64,000 bases of DNA from Campanula takesimana (Eukaryota; Streptophyta; Magnoliopsida; Asterales; Campanulaceae). Shown here piece after piece: positions 45,772-57,664 of the stretch (positions within the stretch are counted from its first letter, which is position 1; every line of letters begins with the position of its first letter). The notes under the pieces were generated by a model. The model saw only the letters and a program-made list of their open reading frames with translations. It was not told where the DNA came from and did not search any database. The stretch is taken from the NCBI GenBank assembly GCA_026119855.1, contig JAOWBW010000159.1, forward strand, positions 1,000,026 through 1,064,025, in the 5' to 3' direction. A program made the translations under genes and the position numbers.

Positions 45772-46250
45772 TAATTAGTGGGTAACCCGTGCACTGCACG
45801 GAAAACTAATTTACCAATTTTAATATCTTTTGTTTCTTTTATATTTTTATTTAATAGTATTAGTTAAACTTAAATCATAATAATTGTATAATTTTTAACT
45901 ATAATAGTTAATTATTAATAGTTAAATATAATTGTTAAAATAAATAGTTAACTATTAATAGTTAAATATAATAGTTAATTGTTTTTAGTAAAATATAATA
46001 GTTAAATATAATATTAACCATTATAGTTAATTATTATGGTAACTATTACTATTATAAGTATAAGTTAACTATAATAGTAACTATTATAGTTATCTATTAT
46101 AGTAACTATTATTATTATAAGTAATAGTTAACTATTGTAGTAACTATTACTATTATAAGTATTATTTTTTATACTAGATAAATATAATAGTTACCCTATA
46201 TAGTAACTAATACTATTATCTAATACTATTAGCTAATAGATTTTTTAAAA
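45772..46250 (+). repeat. Hairpin-headed AT-rich repeat, unit 3
   Basis: Starts TTAATTAGTGGGTAACCCGTG-like with the intact CCGTGCACTGCACGG stem. Longer internal expansion of TAGTAACTATTA words, ending near the T-rich sequence at 46250. Confidence 0.85.
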
Positions 46251-46354
46251 AAAAGTCACTTATTTATTAGGGTGGAATTGATGTGGCATCACCAAATGTT
46301 TCATTTCCCCATGACTTGTCCACATGTCAACACCATGGCTCTCTTCACCAACTT

Positions 46355-46356
<2 letters not shown>

Positions 46357-46412
<56 letters not shown>
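46357..46412. repeat. (TA)n microsatellite
   Basis: About 28 uninterrupted TA units. Isoleucine/tyrosine frames here are artefacts. Confidence 0.97.
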
Positions 46413-46418
<6 letters not shown>

Positions 46419-46549
46419 TTGTATCAATTGACAATTTCTTTTATTCAAATTAAAACAAGACACAATTTAAAAAATAAAGGTCCTAACTGAAAATTTGGCC
46501 TTTGCCCCCGAATCCAACAAAAACGACTGTTTTAGCCTTGGTGTTTCAA

Positions 46550-47281
46550 GCCTATTTTTATGCGCTATTTAATGAATTATTCATTTGTATTGAATCCTTG
46601 TCGAACTTATATTTTGTTTTAGAAAGTTAGTCTTTTTTTTTTTGTTACCACTAATGAACTTTGAGCATAATTTGGGCTATTTTAATTATCTTAATGTGAA
46701 TCTACATTTATATTGGTAATATTTAAAATGATATGTTAATACCAAATTGTAAATTTTTATTAGGATAATTAAAAATAACATAAATAATTACTCAAAGTTC
46801 ATTAGTAATAATAATGAAAAAAAAAAGATTAAATTTCTGAGAGACAGAGTGAGTATATTAGGCTCCGTTTGTTTGGTTCCCCATTTTTCAGTGTTTGTTA
46901 AGCACCGGAAAATGGGGAAAATATTTTTCGGAAAATGATTTTCCCACTTTTTAAAATAAAACGACTCACGGATTTCTCCTCCGTAAGTCATTTTTCGAAA
47001 ACTGTTGACTCCCTCACTCACACACCCAACTCCCAATACAACTTCACGCTAACCCCACCACCCCCATCCACCCACCTCCCCCTAATTGATTGTCCATTGT
47101 CACTTAATTTATTTAAAATTTGTTATTATTTATGTTCTAAAATAAGCTAATTTGTGCATGTTTGACTTTAAGATTAATTTAGTAAGAGTGGGCAAGAAGT
47201 AATTAAGGAAAACAAAAAGTAATTTTTTAAAACATGTATATCAAATTTCTTTTTTTAAAAAAAAATAAGACATATTTCAGG
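46550..47281 (+). repeat. Direct duplication, copy 1
   Basis: From ATGCGCTATTTAATGAATT to CATATTTCAGG this matches 48757-49490 in direct orientation with few changes. Includes a mirrored AAAGTTAGTCT...TTTCTGAGAGAC module and a TIR-like GGCTCCGTTTGTTTGGTT. Confidence 0.9.
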
Positions 47282-48732
47282 GGCCAAAATATGTTTAGCC
47301 CCCCAAAGTATCCACCCATTCCCACTTTGGTACCCAAACCCAATTTTGTCCCAAAGTGACCCTCTAATTTGCCATTTGTCCCAGTTTGACCTATGACCCC
47401 CTATGACCCCTAACGATGTTAGAAAATTAACGAAAAATGGTCACGTGAGTGTCACATGAGGGATGTCTCTAATCATTTTTTTTGAAAAAAGAAGGGCAAA
47501 AATGTCAATTTGTGCCACATCACGTTAAAACCTTCCTGGGCACTTGCTTCTCAATCTGGTTCCTTCAAGAAACAGAGTTACAATTCCGATTCGGGATTAG
47601 ACCAAAAATTCTCAATTCCAGAATAAACCCAACTCAAGATTTGATTATGATGATGAGAATTTTAGGGCTATTAGCAAGAAAAGTTTCATTCAAATTGACC
47701 AATTCCAAATACCCAGAAATCAGAATCGATGACCAGAAATTTTGAAATTTACTGGCCGGGATTGTTTGAAGTAGTCGGAAAAGTGGAGATTATTGAAGTG
47801 AAACGACAAACGGCGAATATGATAGTGACAAAGCTGAGCTCATTCTTTGATCAAATCCGAACGAAGATCTGAATGTTGATGGTTAGGATCGAGGATATTT
47901 TCCCGGGCTAGTGAGCTTTTGATGGTAATTTAATGATGTGACTTGGGAATAAAATCAGATCTGGGTTTTTTCTATTAGACCATGGTCGACGATGAAGAGG
48001 ACGGCATAGCATTATAATGGTAGCGGGACGACGGTTTAAGAAGGGGAGGGATAATTCGTGATTTTGGGGAAATTGGAGGAGGATCTTCGGAGCTCCAATT
48101 TGACATTTTTGAAGAAACTAAGATCGCCACTGTTGACGGTGGTGGTTGCTCACTGATTGGAGGAAGGAAGAAGGGAGGTCGGTGGTCATAGAAGATGAAG
48201 AATGGAGATGGGTGGAATTGTGGAAGATGAAGAAGGATGAAATGAGGGATGAAGTGGGTTTCTCTTTTTTTTTTTTTTTTTTTGGGATGAAGTGGGTTTC
48301 TCTTTCTTTTTTTTTTTTTTTCTTTTTCTTTTTTAATTTGTTTTGGTTAGTTTATATTTTTTTATTTATGATTTTTACTATCCCATATTATTTTATTCTT
48401 TATGTTGTCAATGTATTTTTTAATAAAATGAATTTATTATTTTGATAATAATTTATAGTTTTATTATTTGATGTAAATAAGAAAATCTAATATTGAAGAG
48501 AATAATAAAATAAAGGTTAACTGAAAATTAGAAAGAAAATGTCCAAAATACCCCTCATGTGACACGCACATGACCATTTCTCGTTAATTTTGTAACGCCG
48601 TTAGGGGTCAAGGGGGGTCATAGGTCAAACTGGGACAAATGGCAAATTAGAGAGTCACTTTGGGACAAAATTGGGTTTGGGTACCAAAGTGGGAATGGGT
48701 GGATACTTTGGGGGGCTAAACATATTTTGGCC
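47282..48732. mobile_element. Long-TIR MULE (1,451 bp) inside the tandem duplication
   Basis: Inverted arms of about 200 bp start GGCCAAAATATGTTTAG and end CTAAACATATTTTGGCC. Perfect 9-bp duplication TATTTCAGG (47273-47281, 48733-48741). The interior (47480-48250) is non-repetitive and G/A-rich with an 87-codon frame and no transposase motif. It may be a captured host fragment (Pack-MULE), which I cannot confirm. Confidence 0.92.
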
Positions 48733-48741
48733 TATTTCAGG

Positions 48742-49500
48742 CACCATCTTTTTGCATATGCGCTATTTAATGAATTCTTCATTTGTATTGAATCCTTGTC
48801 TAACTTATATTTTGTTTTAGAAAGTTAGTCTCTTTTTTTTTTGTTACCACTAATGAACTTTGAGCATAATTTGGGCTATTTTAATTATCTTAATGTGAAT
48901 CTAAATTTATATTGGTAATATTTACAATGATATGTTAATACCAAATTGTAAATTTTTATTAGGATAATTAAAAATAACATAAATTATTACTCAAAGTTCA
49001 TTAGTAATAATAATAAAAAAAGGATTAAATTTTTGAGAGACAGATTGAGTATATTAGGCTCCGTTTGTTTGGTTCCCCATTTTTCAGTGTTTGTTAAGCA
49101 CCGGAAAATGGGGAAAATATTTTTTGGAAAATGATTTTCTCACTTTTTTAAATAAAACGACTCACGGATTTCTCCTCCGTAAGTCATTTTTTGGAAACTG
49201 TTGACTCCCTCACTCACACACCCAACTCCCCATACAACTTCACGCTAACCCCACCACCCCACCCACCCACCTACCTCCCCCCTAATTGATTGTCCATTGT
49301 CACTTAATTTATTTAAAATTTGTTATTATTTATGTTCTAAAATAAGCTAATTTGTGCATGTTCGACTTTAAGATTAATTTAGTAAGAGTGAGCAAGAAGT
49401 AATTAAGGAACTCAAAAAGTAATTTTTTAAAACATGTATATCAAATTTCTTTTTTTTTTTTTTTAAAAAAAAGTCATATTTCAGGCACCATCTTTTTGCA
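48742..49500 (+). repeat. Direct duplication, copy 2
   Basis: Second copy of 46550-47281; carries CACCATCTTTTTGCAT both at its start and just after its end, marking the duplication junction. Confidence 0.9.
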
Positions 49501-50255
49501 TGCACATATTAAAGGTGATGTAAATCGAAATTCTTTATACATGTTATACGGTAAGAATTTATTTAAGTGAGAAGTCATATAATTATGAATATATGCTCAC
49601 CACTATAATACTTTTTTTCTCTCAAAATAAATGTTCATTTTAACATTTCTAAATAAACGACCTTTTTTTATAAAATCATACAAAACTTCTTAATTAATAA
49701 TAATGTTATTTGGTGTCATCAAAAGTATATATGTAAACAATATATCTAAATATCAACTTTTTATTAGAATCTTCAAAAAACTCAAAAATGAACTTTTAAT
49801 TTAAGATGGAAAAACTACAATAATATATTTGGACCATTAAGAATATGAAAATAAATAATCTAAACAAAAGCATTGAACTGAATCATGACTTATAGGTGAA
49901 ATGTCATTTGGTCCTACAAACCAACTAACTAACCTAGGTTGAATTAAACTCATATACTCCATTCAGACTGCGACAAACTGAAACATTTGACTTTTACTAT
50001 ATACTTCATCCGTCTTAAATTAATAGTCTCCTAACGTATTGACCATTTTAAAATTAATTACATATTATATTTTAGATATTTAATTATTTTGAACTTTAAA
50101 TTTTAAAAATGAAATTGAATTTTTGAAAAACGAATAAAAAGTGATATGATTGTAGAATTATGCAGTCTCTTTTGCTTTATGTATGAAATGCCAGTAGTCA
50201 ATAATAATATTCTTATTAGCTCAAATAATACCAAAATTACTGGCTTAAATTAGGG

Positions 50256-50475
50256 AAAATTTGACTTTGGGGTTTGTTTTAGGACAATAATTAGAACTGT
50301 GAACTTAATTTTAGTAAGAGTAAGGAAGAGACTTTTTTTTTTTTTTTTTTTTTTTTTTGAATTCTCAAAATGCCATATTTGGTGGTATTCTTATTTAAGG
50401 TAAAATTTGACTTTGGGGTTTGTTTTAGGATAATAATTAGAACTGTGAACTTAATTTTAGTAAGAGCAAGGAAGA
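50256..50475 (+). repeat. Tandem duplication, period 146 bp
   Basis: TTTGACTTTGGGGTTTG...AAGAGTAAGGAAGAG at 50256 recurs at 50402 with only a few changes; each copy ends in a long T-tract. Confidence 0.88.
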
Positions 50476-51683
50476 GTTTTTTTTTTTTTTTAATTCAAAT
50501 CTTTTCTATTAAATTTGAAATTCAAATCAAAATCTTTTCTTTTATTAAGTAATCTACTCATTTGATTCAATGAAGATTTTTTTTCGGTTTTAAATTTAAA
50601 TTCAAATAACTGATTTGATCATAGATTTGAAACTTAAATTTGGCCAACTTTTAATAATTTTATATTGAATATACCCTACCACTCATTCTATCTCTTCATT
50701 TTTCACCACTCAATTTATTCAACCAACACTACTATTTACCCTACTCATTTTTTTTAATTCTTATTCCTTAGTTATTGTGGCCACCTCTTATGTCTCAAGC
50801 GAGGTGGGATGGAGGGAGTATGTTATAACCAACACTATTATAGTTTGAAAAAATTGAAGTATCTCAACTTCGACTAATATCGAAGAGAAACTGAAAAAAA
50901 TCCTAAAAGGTTGTCTTGCCAAACTTAATGCATATTAAACTGTAGCATATACATATTGTGCATCATTGCCAAAATTAAGGAATAGCTAAGGGAGTAGTCA
51001 AACTATAGTAAATAAGAAGCTCTAGCATCTTTTCATAAGCCCTTTTGTGCTCCATTGTTGTAATTTACTTTGATACTACTATTTCATATGGGTTACTATT
51101 TTTTCCCTAGCATGCGTTCTAGTCATTTTGCTTTGATCTCAATTTATTGAACAATAATATAGATTTGGATTGGCTTGACTGTTTAAACACAATCCTCAGA
51201 TAGTTCTCTTTTGCAAGCAAATGGACTAACTTGCGAGAGCCTTTTAATGAAAAAGTCCTTATTTTCTGACCATTTCAAATCACCATCGCCTCTCCGAGAA
51301 CAAACAGAGCGGTATCGTCAACGATCCCATTCTTCTTCGATAAATGGAGCATATACCAATCCAAGCCCACTTTTTAAAATATTATGCAGAGCATAAATGT
51401 ATCATTTTCTCCCTGAAAAACAATAATGCAACTCCTGATCTAGAAAAAAAACCTATATTCATGCTTTTTTTTTTTTTTTTACTTTTTGAATTGATTTCAA
51501 ACAATAAATAAATAAACGAAGAATTATAAATAAAATTAAACAAAATACGTAAGACACTTACACTGGAGCAATGAAGTTTGGATGATAGAAGGTAGTATGG
51601 TCTGTTTGCACCAAAAATTGAGTAACTAATTTTGTTGATTTCATAAAAACTACAAGAGAGAAACCTACCATGTCAGAGACGAA

Positions 51684-51838
51684 ATCACCTGTACCACACT
51701 TGTGTACCACTTGGTGTACTACTAGTAATCCAACGATTATGAGTTATTTAAGTTGTTATTAAGATTTTATCATCAATGATAATAGCCATCGGATCACCAG
51801 TGGTACATAAAGTGGCACATAGAAGTGGTACATGTGAT
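51684..51838. mobile_element. Short foldback MITE (155 bp)
   Basis: ATCACCTGTACCAC at the left pairs with GTGGTACATGTGAT at the right, and inner blocks GTACCACTTGGTG / CACCAGTGGTAC also pair. No clear target duplication. Confidence 0.6.
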
Positions 51839-52459
51839 TTTCATCTCACCATGTCATTAGTATTAATTTCATGAAATTCTTGCTTCCCTTGATTAAGAGG
51901 TTCATGTACAAAAAAAATGTGAAATTAGCATTCATAATGTGCAGAATATAAAACATAAACGATATAGGTTTAATAAATGATTAAGAGATTCCTGATCTGA
52001 TTTTGCGATCTTCATGATCTTCGTATATTTATGGCTGAATAAATAAAAGACAATAAAAGTAACTGATTGATTAATGTTTTTGAAATTTTGAAATGAAGAT
52101 AGACATAATCTTACAAGTTTACAAAATTTTGAGTGATTGAAAATGTTTAAATGGTGAGATTTACCTAAAATAACTAAAAGATGCTTAATCAAAATTAGGT
52201 AAATGAATCTTAACTTAATTAATTTGAAATTGAAATATGAAAGTTTAATCAGCCGATTTTATTAGAATGTAGGAGAAGTTTTTTTTTTTTTTTTTGAAAT
52301 TAAGAGAATTTTGCCGGCGAAGCGAATGCATCCATGTGGCTTTCCACGTCACATTTCCACATGGCGCGCTGTGAGGCCTAGAAATGTTCCTGCTTTTATA
52401 TATTATATAGATAGATTCACTTTTTTTTTTTTTTTTTACTTTATACTCATAATAGGTTG

Positions 52460-53096
52460 TGGACTGGAAAGATAGCTGTCCTCGAGGGGTGATATTCATG
52501 CCAAGTCCAGATGAGCTCATCCTCAATTATCTGAGACCAGCAAAGCTAGTTGAAGCTTTTCAATTTCCCCCCATACAGTCAAGTGGGCAAGTGTTTACGA
52601 TGTCTCTCCTCAACAACTATGGAGTAAGTGTCTTGAGTCCAAATCTCCTCCCTCCTTATAATCCATCCTACATTAAAAATCGAGTTTACCTCTTAGGAAA
52701 ATTTAATTTTAATTTTTCCTTAACATTTTCTAATGTAATTGTTTTAATGTATTCTACAAAGGGACAAGACGACGTATTTTGTCACTCCACTCTCTGGCAT
52801 TGCAAAAGAGGGTAAAGGAGTGAACAAGAAAAGAGAGATAGCGAAGATCTCACATACTAAACCCTTCGAACTCATCGATGATACCAAGGCATTGAAGAGG
52901 GAGTTGGCTTTTTTTCTGGAAGGATACCTCCGTCGCTAGGACTAAATTCCTAATGAAGGAATATGTGGAGAATGAGTTGGACAACGTTGCGATTTGCGCC
53001 TTATACATGAAGAAGCAAGATGTGCTAAACGTTGCTCCATTGACGACAGTGTCCCCGGATAGTTCATCAACCGAAGAAGGAGTGAAAAAGAGGTAG
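52460..53096 (+). pseudogene. NAC-domain-like transcription factor pseudogene
   Basis: Seen: after an AG at 52455, CPRGVIFMPSPDELILNYLR resembles NAC subdomain A (GxxFxPxDEELxxxYL). Following a GT-AG intron (about 52622-52760), YFVTPLSGIAKEGKGVNKKR and FELIDDTKALKREL resemble subdomain C. Then a T-run (52908-52914) breaks the frame: one frame stops at YLRR while another continues FFWKDTSVARTKFLMKEYVE and NVAICALYMKKQ, subdomains D and E. It ends KR-stop at 53096. Known: NAC proteins are plant transcription factors that bind DNA through this domain. The intron phase also does not fit cleanly and no starting ATG is seen. Inference: a decayed NAC-like copy, unless the indel is a sequencing error. 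Confidence 0.7.
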
Positions 53097-53349
53097 TTAA
53101 CTTTGAGTTGATTTTGTGTTTTTTTGTTTTAAATTAATTATTGTGGGTTTAAATTTTTTAATTTTTTCCTTTCCAATTGCAGGAAGACATCATGTCCAGT
53201 CAGTCCAGAGAGCACATGATAGGATTGGACTTCTGCTTATTTGGAGCTGGAAATACCCTTTTTGTTCCCTGACTTTTGTACTGTTTTACAAAATGGTCAA
53301 CCTTTTAGTTTTAGTTTACTTCTAGTCCTTTGCTATAACACCCTTATAA

Positions 53350-54043
53350 GACCATCTACAATGGCAAAAAAAATGGGTGTTGAATACCCATTCACAAAAA
53401 AAATTCACATGAATTGCTCCAATGGTGTGTGAATGGTTCATGTGAATGGGTTTGGTTGAACCCATTCAACAATGGTGAATGCAGGGAGTGTCAGCCGAAG
53501 AAGACACGCGGCGGCCACACACTGGGCCGTGTGTGGCGCGTGGAGTTCACGCGGAGAACAAGGCGCGTCATTGCGTCGGCGGGTTTTTTTTTTTTTTTCT
53601 TTTTCCTGGACTGGACGGGTGTCACCTTCTCATTGGCTGACGAATTATTTTCTTTTATCCCAATTATTTGAGCTCAATTATTTCACAAAAAATGTTTTTT
53701 TTTTTAAAAAAAATTATACCAAAATTCCTAAAAAAAAATCTCTTTAAATTTACGTAAGTTTCATTGTATTTCAACACAAAAAAAACCCATCTTTTTCTTG
53801 AAATGGATCTCAATAATAACTATTTCAACACTAATCATAAAAATAAAAAATAAAAAATAAATTTTAAGTGGTGGGGTATAGGATGATGAGTGGGAAAAGT
53901 GTTGAATGGAGGATTAAACAAACCATTGTAGAGTGTTTTGTTGAATGAGTGTTGAATGGATGAGTTGGAAGAGAGAGAAGCTGATGTGGAGTGATAAAGT
54001 GGGTGTTGAATGAGAAATTTCGTTTAATCCATTGTAGACGGTC
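53350..54043. mobile_element. PIF/Harbinger-like MITE (694 bp, TAA target duplication)
   Basis: Left GACCATCTACAATGG and right (inverted) GACCGTCTACAATGG; TAA at 53347-53349 and 54044-54046. Subterminal GTGTTGAAT(A/G) repeats; GC-rich middle (53480-53590) with CGCGGCGGCC and GGCGCGT. Same architecture as 3116-3597. Frames across it are artefacts. Confidence 0.82.
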
Positions 54044-54446
54044 TAATCAATGTTAAAAGTTGATGATGTGGCAAGTTGACTAAGTTGATGATTTGGCAAG
54101 TTGACTCCCATGTGACTATGCTGATTTGGCTATTTGACTTCTATGTGCAGTCTAATGACTAAAATACCGTTAAAAGGAAAATGTAAGATTCATTGTTCAG
54201 GTCTTCATCGTGCGTGTTGTTTTTGTTCTAATTTAAAGTTTTTAGTTTTACTTTACATAAAAGTGGGAAAGTCTCAAAAATTGCACTAATATCCCAAGTT
54301 TTTAAAAAAATATTACATGAGTAATTTTATTTTGTTTTTAACAATGGGGGAAATTGCCCCCCATCCCAAAACGGTACCACCACCCCCCTCTCCGGAATTT
54401 TAGATACCTGATTACCGTATGTCCATTTCACACGTTCATTTTCGTG

Positions 54447-55303
54447 GACAAATTCTCAGGAACGGCGGGTGTACGCCGTGCGACGGGCGTGACCCGCGGG
54501 TCAACCCGCCCGGCCCGACCCATCAGCCCCATCCGCACAGGTCCATTAAAAAAAAAAAAAAAAAAAAACCAAAAAACTTTAAAATGTCATATCTTGTGAT
54601 TTATAAGTCGAAGATTTTTTAAAAAAAATACCGTTGTGTTCGTTTCGACGAGACGAATAAGACTACATAAGTCATGATATGGTTTGATTTTTTTTTTAAA
54701 AAAAATACATTTTTTACACACAAAACAAATTGATCTGCTGTCAGCTGAAAATGTAACACTCTGTTCTGATAAAAGTAACACTTTCATCTTCAAAAAGTAA
54801 CACTTTCTACTGTTAAAGGTAACATCAGTTTTTTTAAAAAAAATAGGTTTGCATTTCAATTGTTACTTTCTCAATAAAAAATTGTTACATTTCATATATA
54901 ATGTTACATTTAGGAATATAAACTCTTACAATTAAGAAAAAAAATGTTACATTCATTTTTTATAAAATATAACATTAGTTTTTAGTTGTCAATCCTATGT
55001 TAATTTTGGGAGAAAAAAAAAGTGTTACATTTGAAAAAATGAGTGTTACATTCCTTTTATAAAAAGTGTTACATTAATTTAGTTGTGAATCTTTATGTTA
55101 TCTTTAATCTACTGCATCAAAATTGTGGTACATTTGTTTTAAAAATAAGTGTTACATTTGAAGAAAAAAAGTGTTACATTTCGGTATAAAAAGTGTTACT
55201 TTTGTTGGAGGAAAAAAATTTGGGGTGGCGAAAAAAAAATAAAATATTCGGCGCCGAGCTGAGCCGTCGCACGCCGTACACCGGGTGTACGGGAGACGAC
55301 CTC
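54447..55303. mobile_element. MULE family 'TGTTAC-rich', copy 2 (857 bp)
   Basis: Perfect 9-bp duplication ATTTTCGTG (54438-54446, 55304-55312). Ends GACAAATTCTCAGG and (inverted) GAGGTCGTCTCCCG, then GTGTACGCCGTGCGACGG and its invert. The body aligns with copy 1, including CGTTTCGACGAGACGAATAA, and the many TGTTAC/GTAACA words are kept. Confidence 0.92.
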
Positions 55304-55312
55304 ATTTTCGTG

Positions 55313-56336
55313 TGCCAAACTAGGCCTTCGTAGTAAAATTTCGACTAGAGGCGAGTTGGCAAAATTGAGTGATGAACTTAGTAAGCTTCCATTTCCAATC
55401 ATTGTTTTAGTAAACACTAATAAACATAATGGTAAGTTTATTATGGGTAAATATTTCATAAGCTACTAAAAATAGTTGTCAACTTTTATATAAATTTCTT
55501 AAAGTTTAAAATCAATATTTGTTTCAGAAGGAAATAGTTGTTTTGTTTTAATTTCATAATGAATACATATTCATCAGGACAAATGAAATAAATACTTATA
55601 CACTATTTTTTATGTTAAGGTTTTTTTTTAAATTTTTAAATATGTTTATCTTAAAAAAAAAGAACAAAATAAAAGAAGCATGCAAATATGTAAACGTATG
55701 AATTTGGTAAAAAAGTGTCTATCAATTCTCTGATTAACAAAAAGAGAAGCCAAATATTGGGCAACAAAACAACACTAAATGAACCACCTCATTTAACTGT
55801 GATGTAAGCATATCATTTTGGAGGGAATTTTTTTAATGTAGAGTTGCCAAGTGTCAAAGATGACATCAACGGCTTTTGTTTTAGTATATAGTTATAGAAG
55901 ATTATAGATTATAGATAGTAAGCAAGCAAGTGAGCATTAGCCCCTCCATGCTTAGTTAGTCGATCTATAGACAAAAAAAGAAGCCCAAATGTAGCAAAAC
56001 TAAAACCACAATTAGTTCAATTAGGTCGATTAGCAAGTAAAATCGAAACGTCAACATGCCAATGGTACTCGACCACCCTCGCCTCAAGTTATCCTTGTAC
56101 AGAAAAAGTACATTTCTCAGCAAAAGCAACAGGGTTAACAGTTAACCTTAAGTTCGAGAGTGAACCCTTCAAAGCAGCAATAAATGTGAAGGAACTAGTG
56201 TTCCATTTTTCTTAAATGGAAACAACAAGGTCAAATTTCAGCTTGTTCAAAATACAATGAAAATCATATAGCAACGAGCATCAACTAAAAGAGAAATAAC
56301 ACACTTCAACTTCTTAAGATTAGTAATGAGTGCAAA
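55313..56336. other. Intergenic, no gene supported
   Basis: AT-rich. No motif-bearing frame and no clear terminal repeats. Lies between the MULE and locus B. Confidence 0.35.
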
Positions 56337-56779
56337 ATAAAATGTTACCCTTCGACGACGGTCTTCAATAAACGGTTTGTGAGTTCTTCCTTATCCGCAG
56401 ACAATGGCATTTCAGAATCTATGGCATACATAACCTACGTGGCGTTTTACTACTCTATCTGCGAGTCAAACCCCTATGTTAATACAAAGAAAATAAAATG
56501 ATAATGATTGAGCGTCATATTGCAACTTTATTAAGAATCATTCAAATCCATTTTTCCAAAAAATAGTCTTTATACATTTCTATACTGGAATATATGCATT
56601 CTCATGTATCATGTACAACTTCCATTACTTAAACAAATTGAACTGATTCAAACCTATTTCATATGTGTTACTTTGTTCCATGTTTCGAGACCAGTCTGCC
56701 TTGGTTAATGTATCTGCACACACTCCATTCATCTCACTATTAACTACACATTTATCCCTTTGGGCTACACAATCCTAAA
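56337..56779 (-). pseudogene. Locus B: truncated inverted copy of the locus A gene with empty insertion site
   Basis: On the minus strand this aligns with 22447-22577 and then directly with 41386-41660. An exon-like block (about 56437 down to 56350) encodes ELTNRLLKTV as in locus A but has one extra codon and an ATG changed to ATA. At the site where locus A holds the Stowaway plus copia nest, B reads GAAATAGGTTTG with a single TA. Downstream exons are missing. Its outer end (56728-56779) lies within a likely old Stowaway, with an inverted partner near 56945-56978. Confidence 0.82.
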
Positions 56780-57664
56780 ATGGATATTTTAAAATGCTTC
56801 TTTATTTAATGAGACTCACTTGCGAATCAAAAAGATTATTCATTTACGATTCTCTACACTACTTTCTTTCTCTTATTTAACTTTTTATGCTCACAACACC
56901 TACTTCACTCAACACGTACTTTTCTTTAATTCATGTGCCCAATTCAATGTGTAGTTATTAGTGGGACGGATGGAGTGTACATTTTAAATGTTACTTATTC
57001 ATTTTTTGAATTTAACAAACTCGCTATTGGGAAAAGCGAGTGTAGGCGGAAAAAAATTATACTCGCCAACACTAGAAGCGAGTTCTAGAAAACTGGACAT
57101 TTTGGTAAATAGTTTGAGAGGGTTGGTATTTTGAGAATTATTTATTTAAAAACGAATTGAGAAAAAAAATCCACTTTTATTAGTATTGTCCAAATAAAAT
57201 AAAAAGTAAATGGGCACAGACATTAAAAACAATCATTTTCTGGGACTTTTGAATTGATGCCATAGAAAATAAAGTGGAAAAAAAAACCAATGGTTGAGGA
57301 GACATGACAAAAAAACAGACAAACGGTATGGGCCAATTGTGGCCAGTCGATGGCGACCACGGGCTGGGCTTCTGTCATGTTGAATAGACGTGGATATTTC
57401 GTAGGCCACATGCTAATTGCTGGTTGGATGCCAGCCCACATTAGACCACACAATTACCCAACTTAACCTTTATTTTCTCCTCTCATCACCTAATTTAGTA
57501 AGATTTGTTTGCTTAAAATAAATAATTTTGGAAACTTTTAGTTTCCCTTATAAAATGAAGAAAATACCAACAAACAAATGAATACTTTTTCCGTCCCACT
57601 TTAATTTACAAAAGTGAAATTAAACATAAAAATTAAGGAAATAATTGAAAATATAATATATTGT
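56780..57664. other. Intergenic with MITE remnants
   Basis: A Stowaway-type end GTGGGACGGATGGAG lies at about 56966-56978 and a single left end TTTTTCCGTCCCACTTTAA near 57587. The 76-codon minus-strand frame at 57223-57453 has no recognised motif. No gene supported. Confidence 0.4.

Larger units (their letters stand above)
49501..52455. other. AT-rich intergenic block with small repeats
   Basis: No gene supported. Holds a 146-bp-period tandem duplication (50256-50475), a one-ended Stowaway remnant GGGATGGAGGGAGTA (about 50807-50821) and the small MITE at 51684. The 61-codon frame at 51211-51396 has a mixed composition but no recognised motif. Confidence 0.4.

Noticed and set aside
43076..46250. 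Tandem AT-rich units considered as a replication origin or centromeric satellite
   Set aside because: Only three units, interrupted by transposons, with no long homogeneous array.
46260..46490. Frames with long Ile/Tyr runs
   Set aside because: Translation of a (TA)n microsatellite.
53414..53747. Two overlapping 85-91 codon plus-strand frames
   Set aside because: They lie inside the Harbinger-like MITE and read through T-tracts and its GC-rich core; no motif.
57223..57453. 76-codon minus-strand frame
   Set aside because: No motif, no splice context, lies among MITE remnants.
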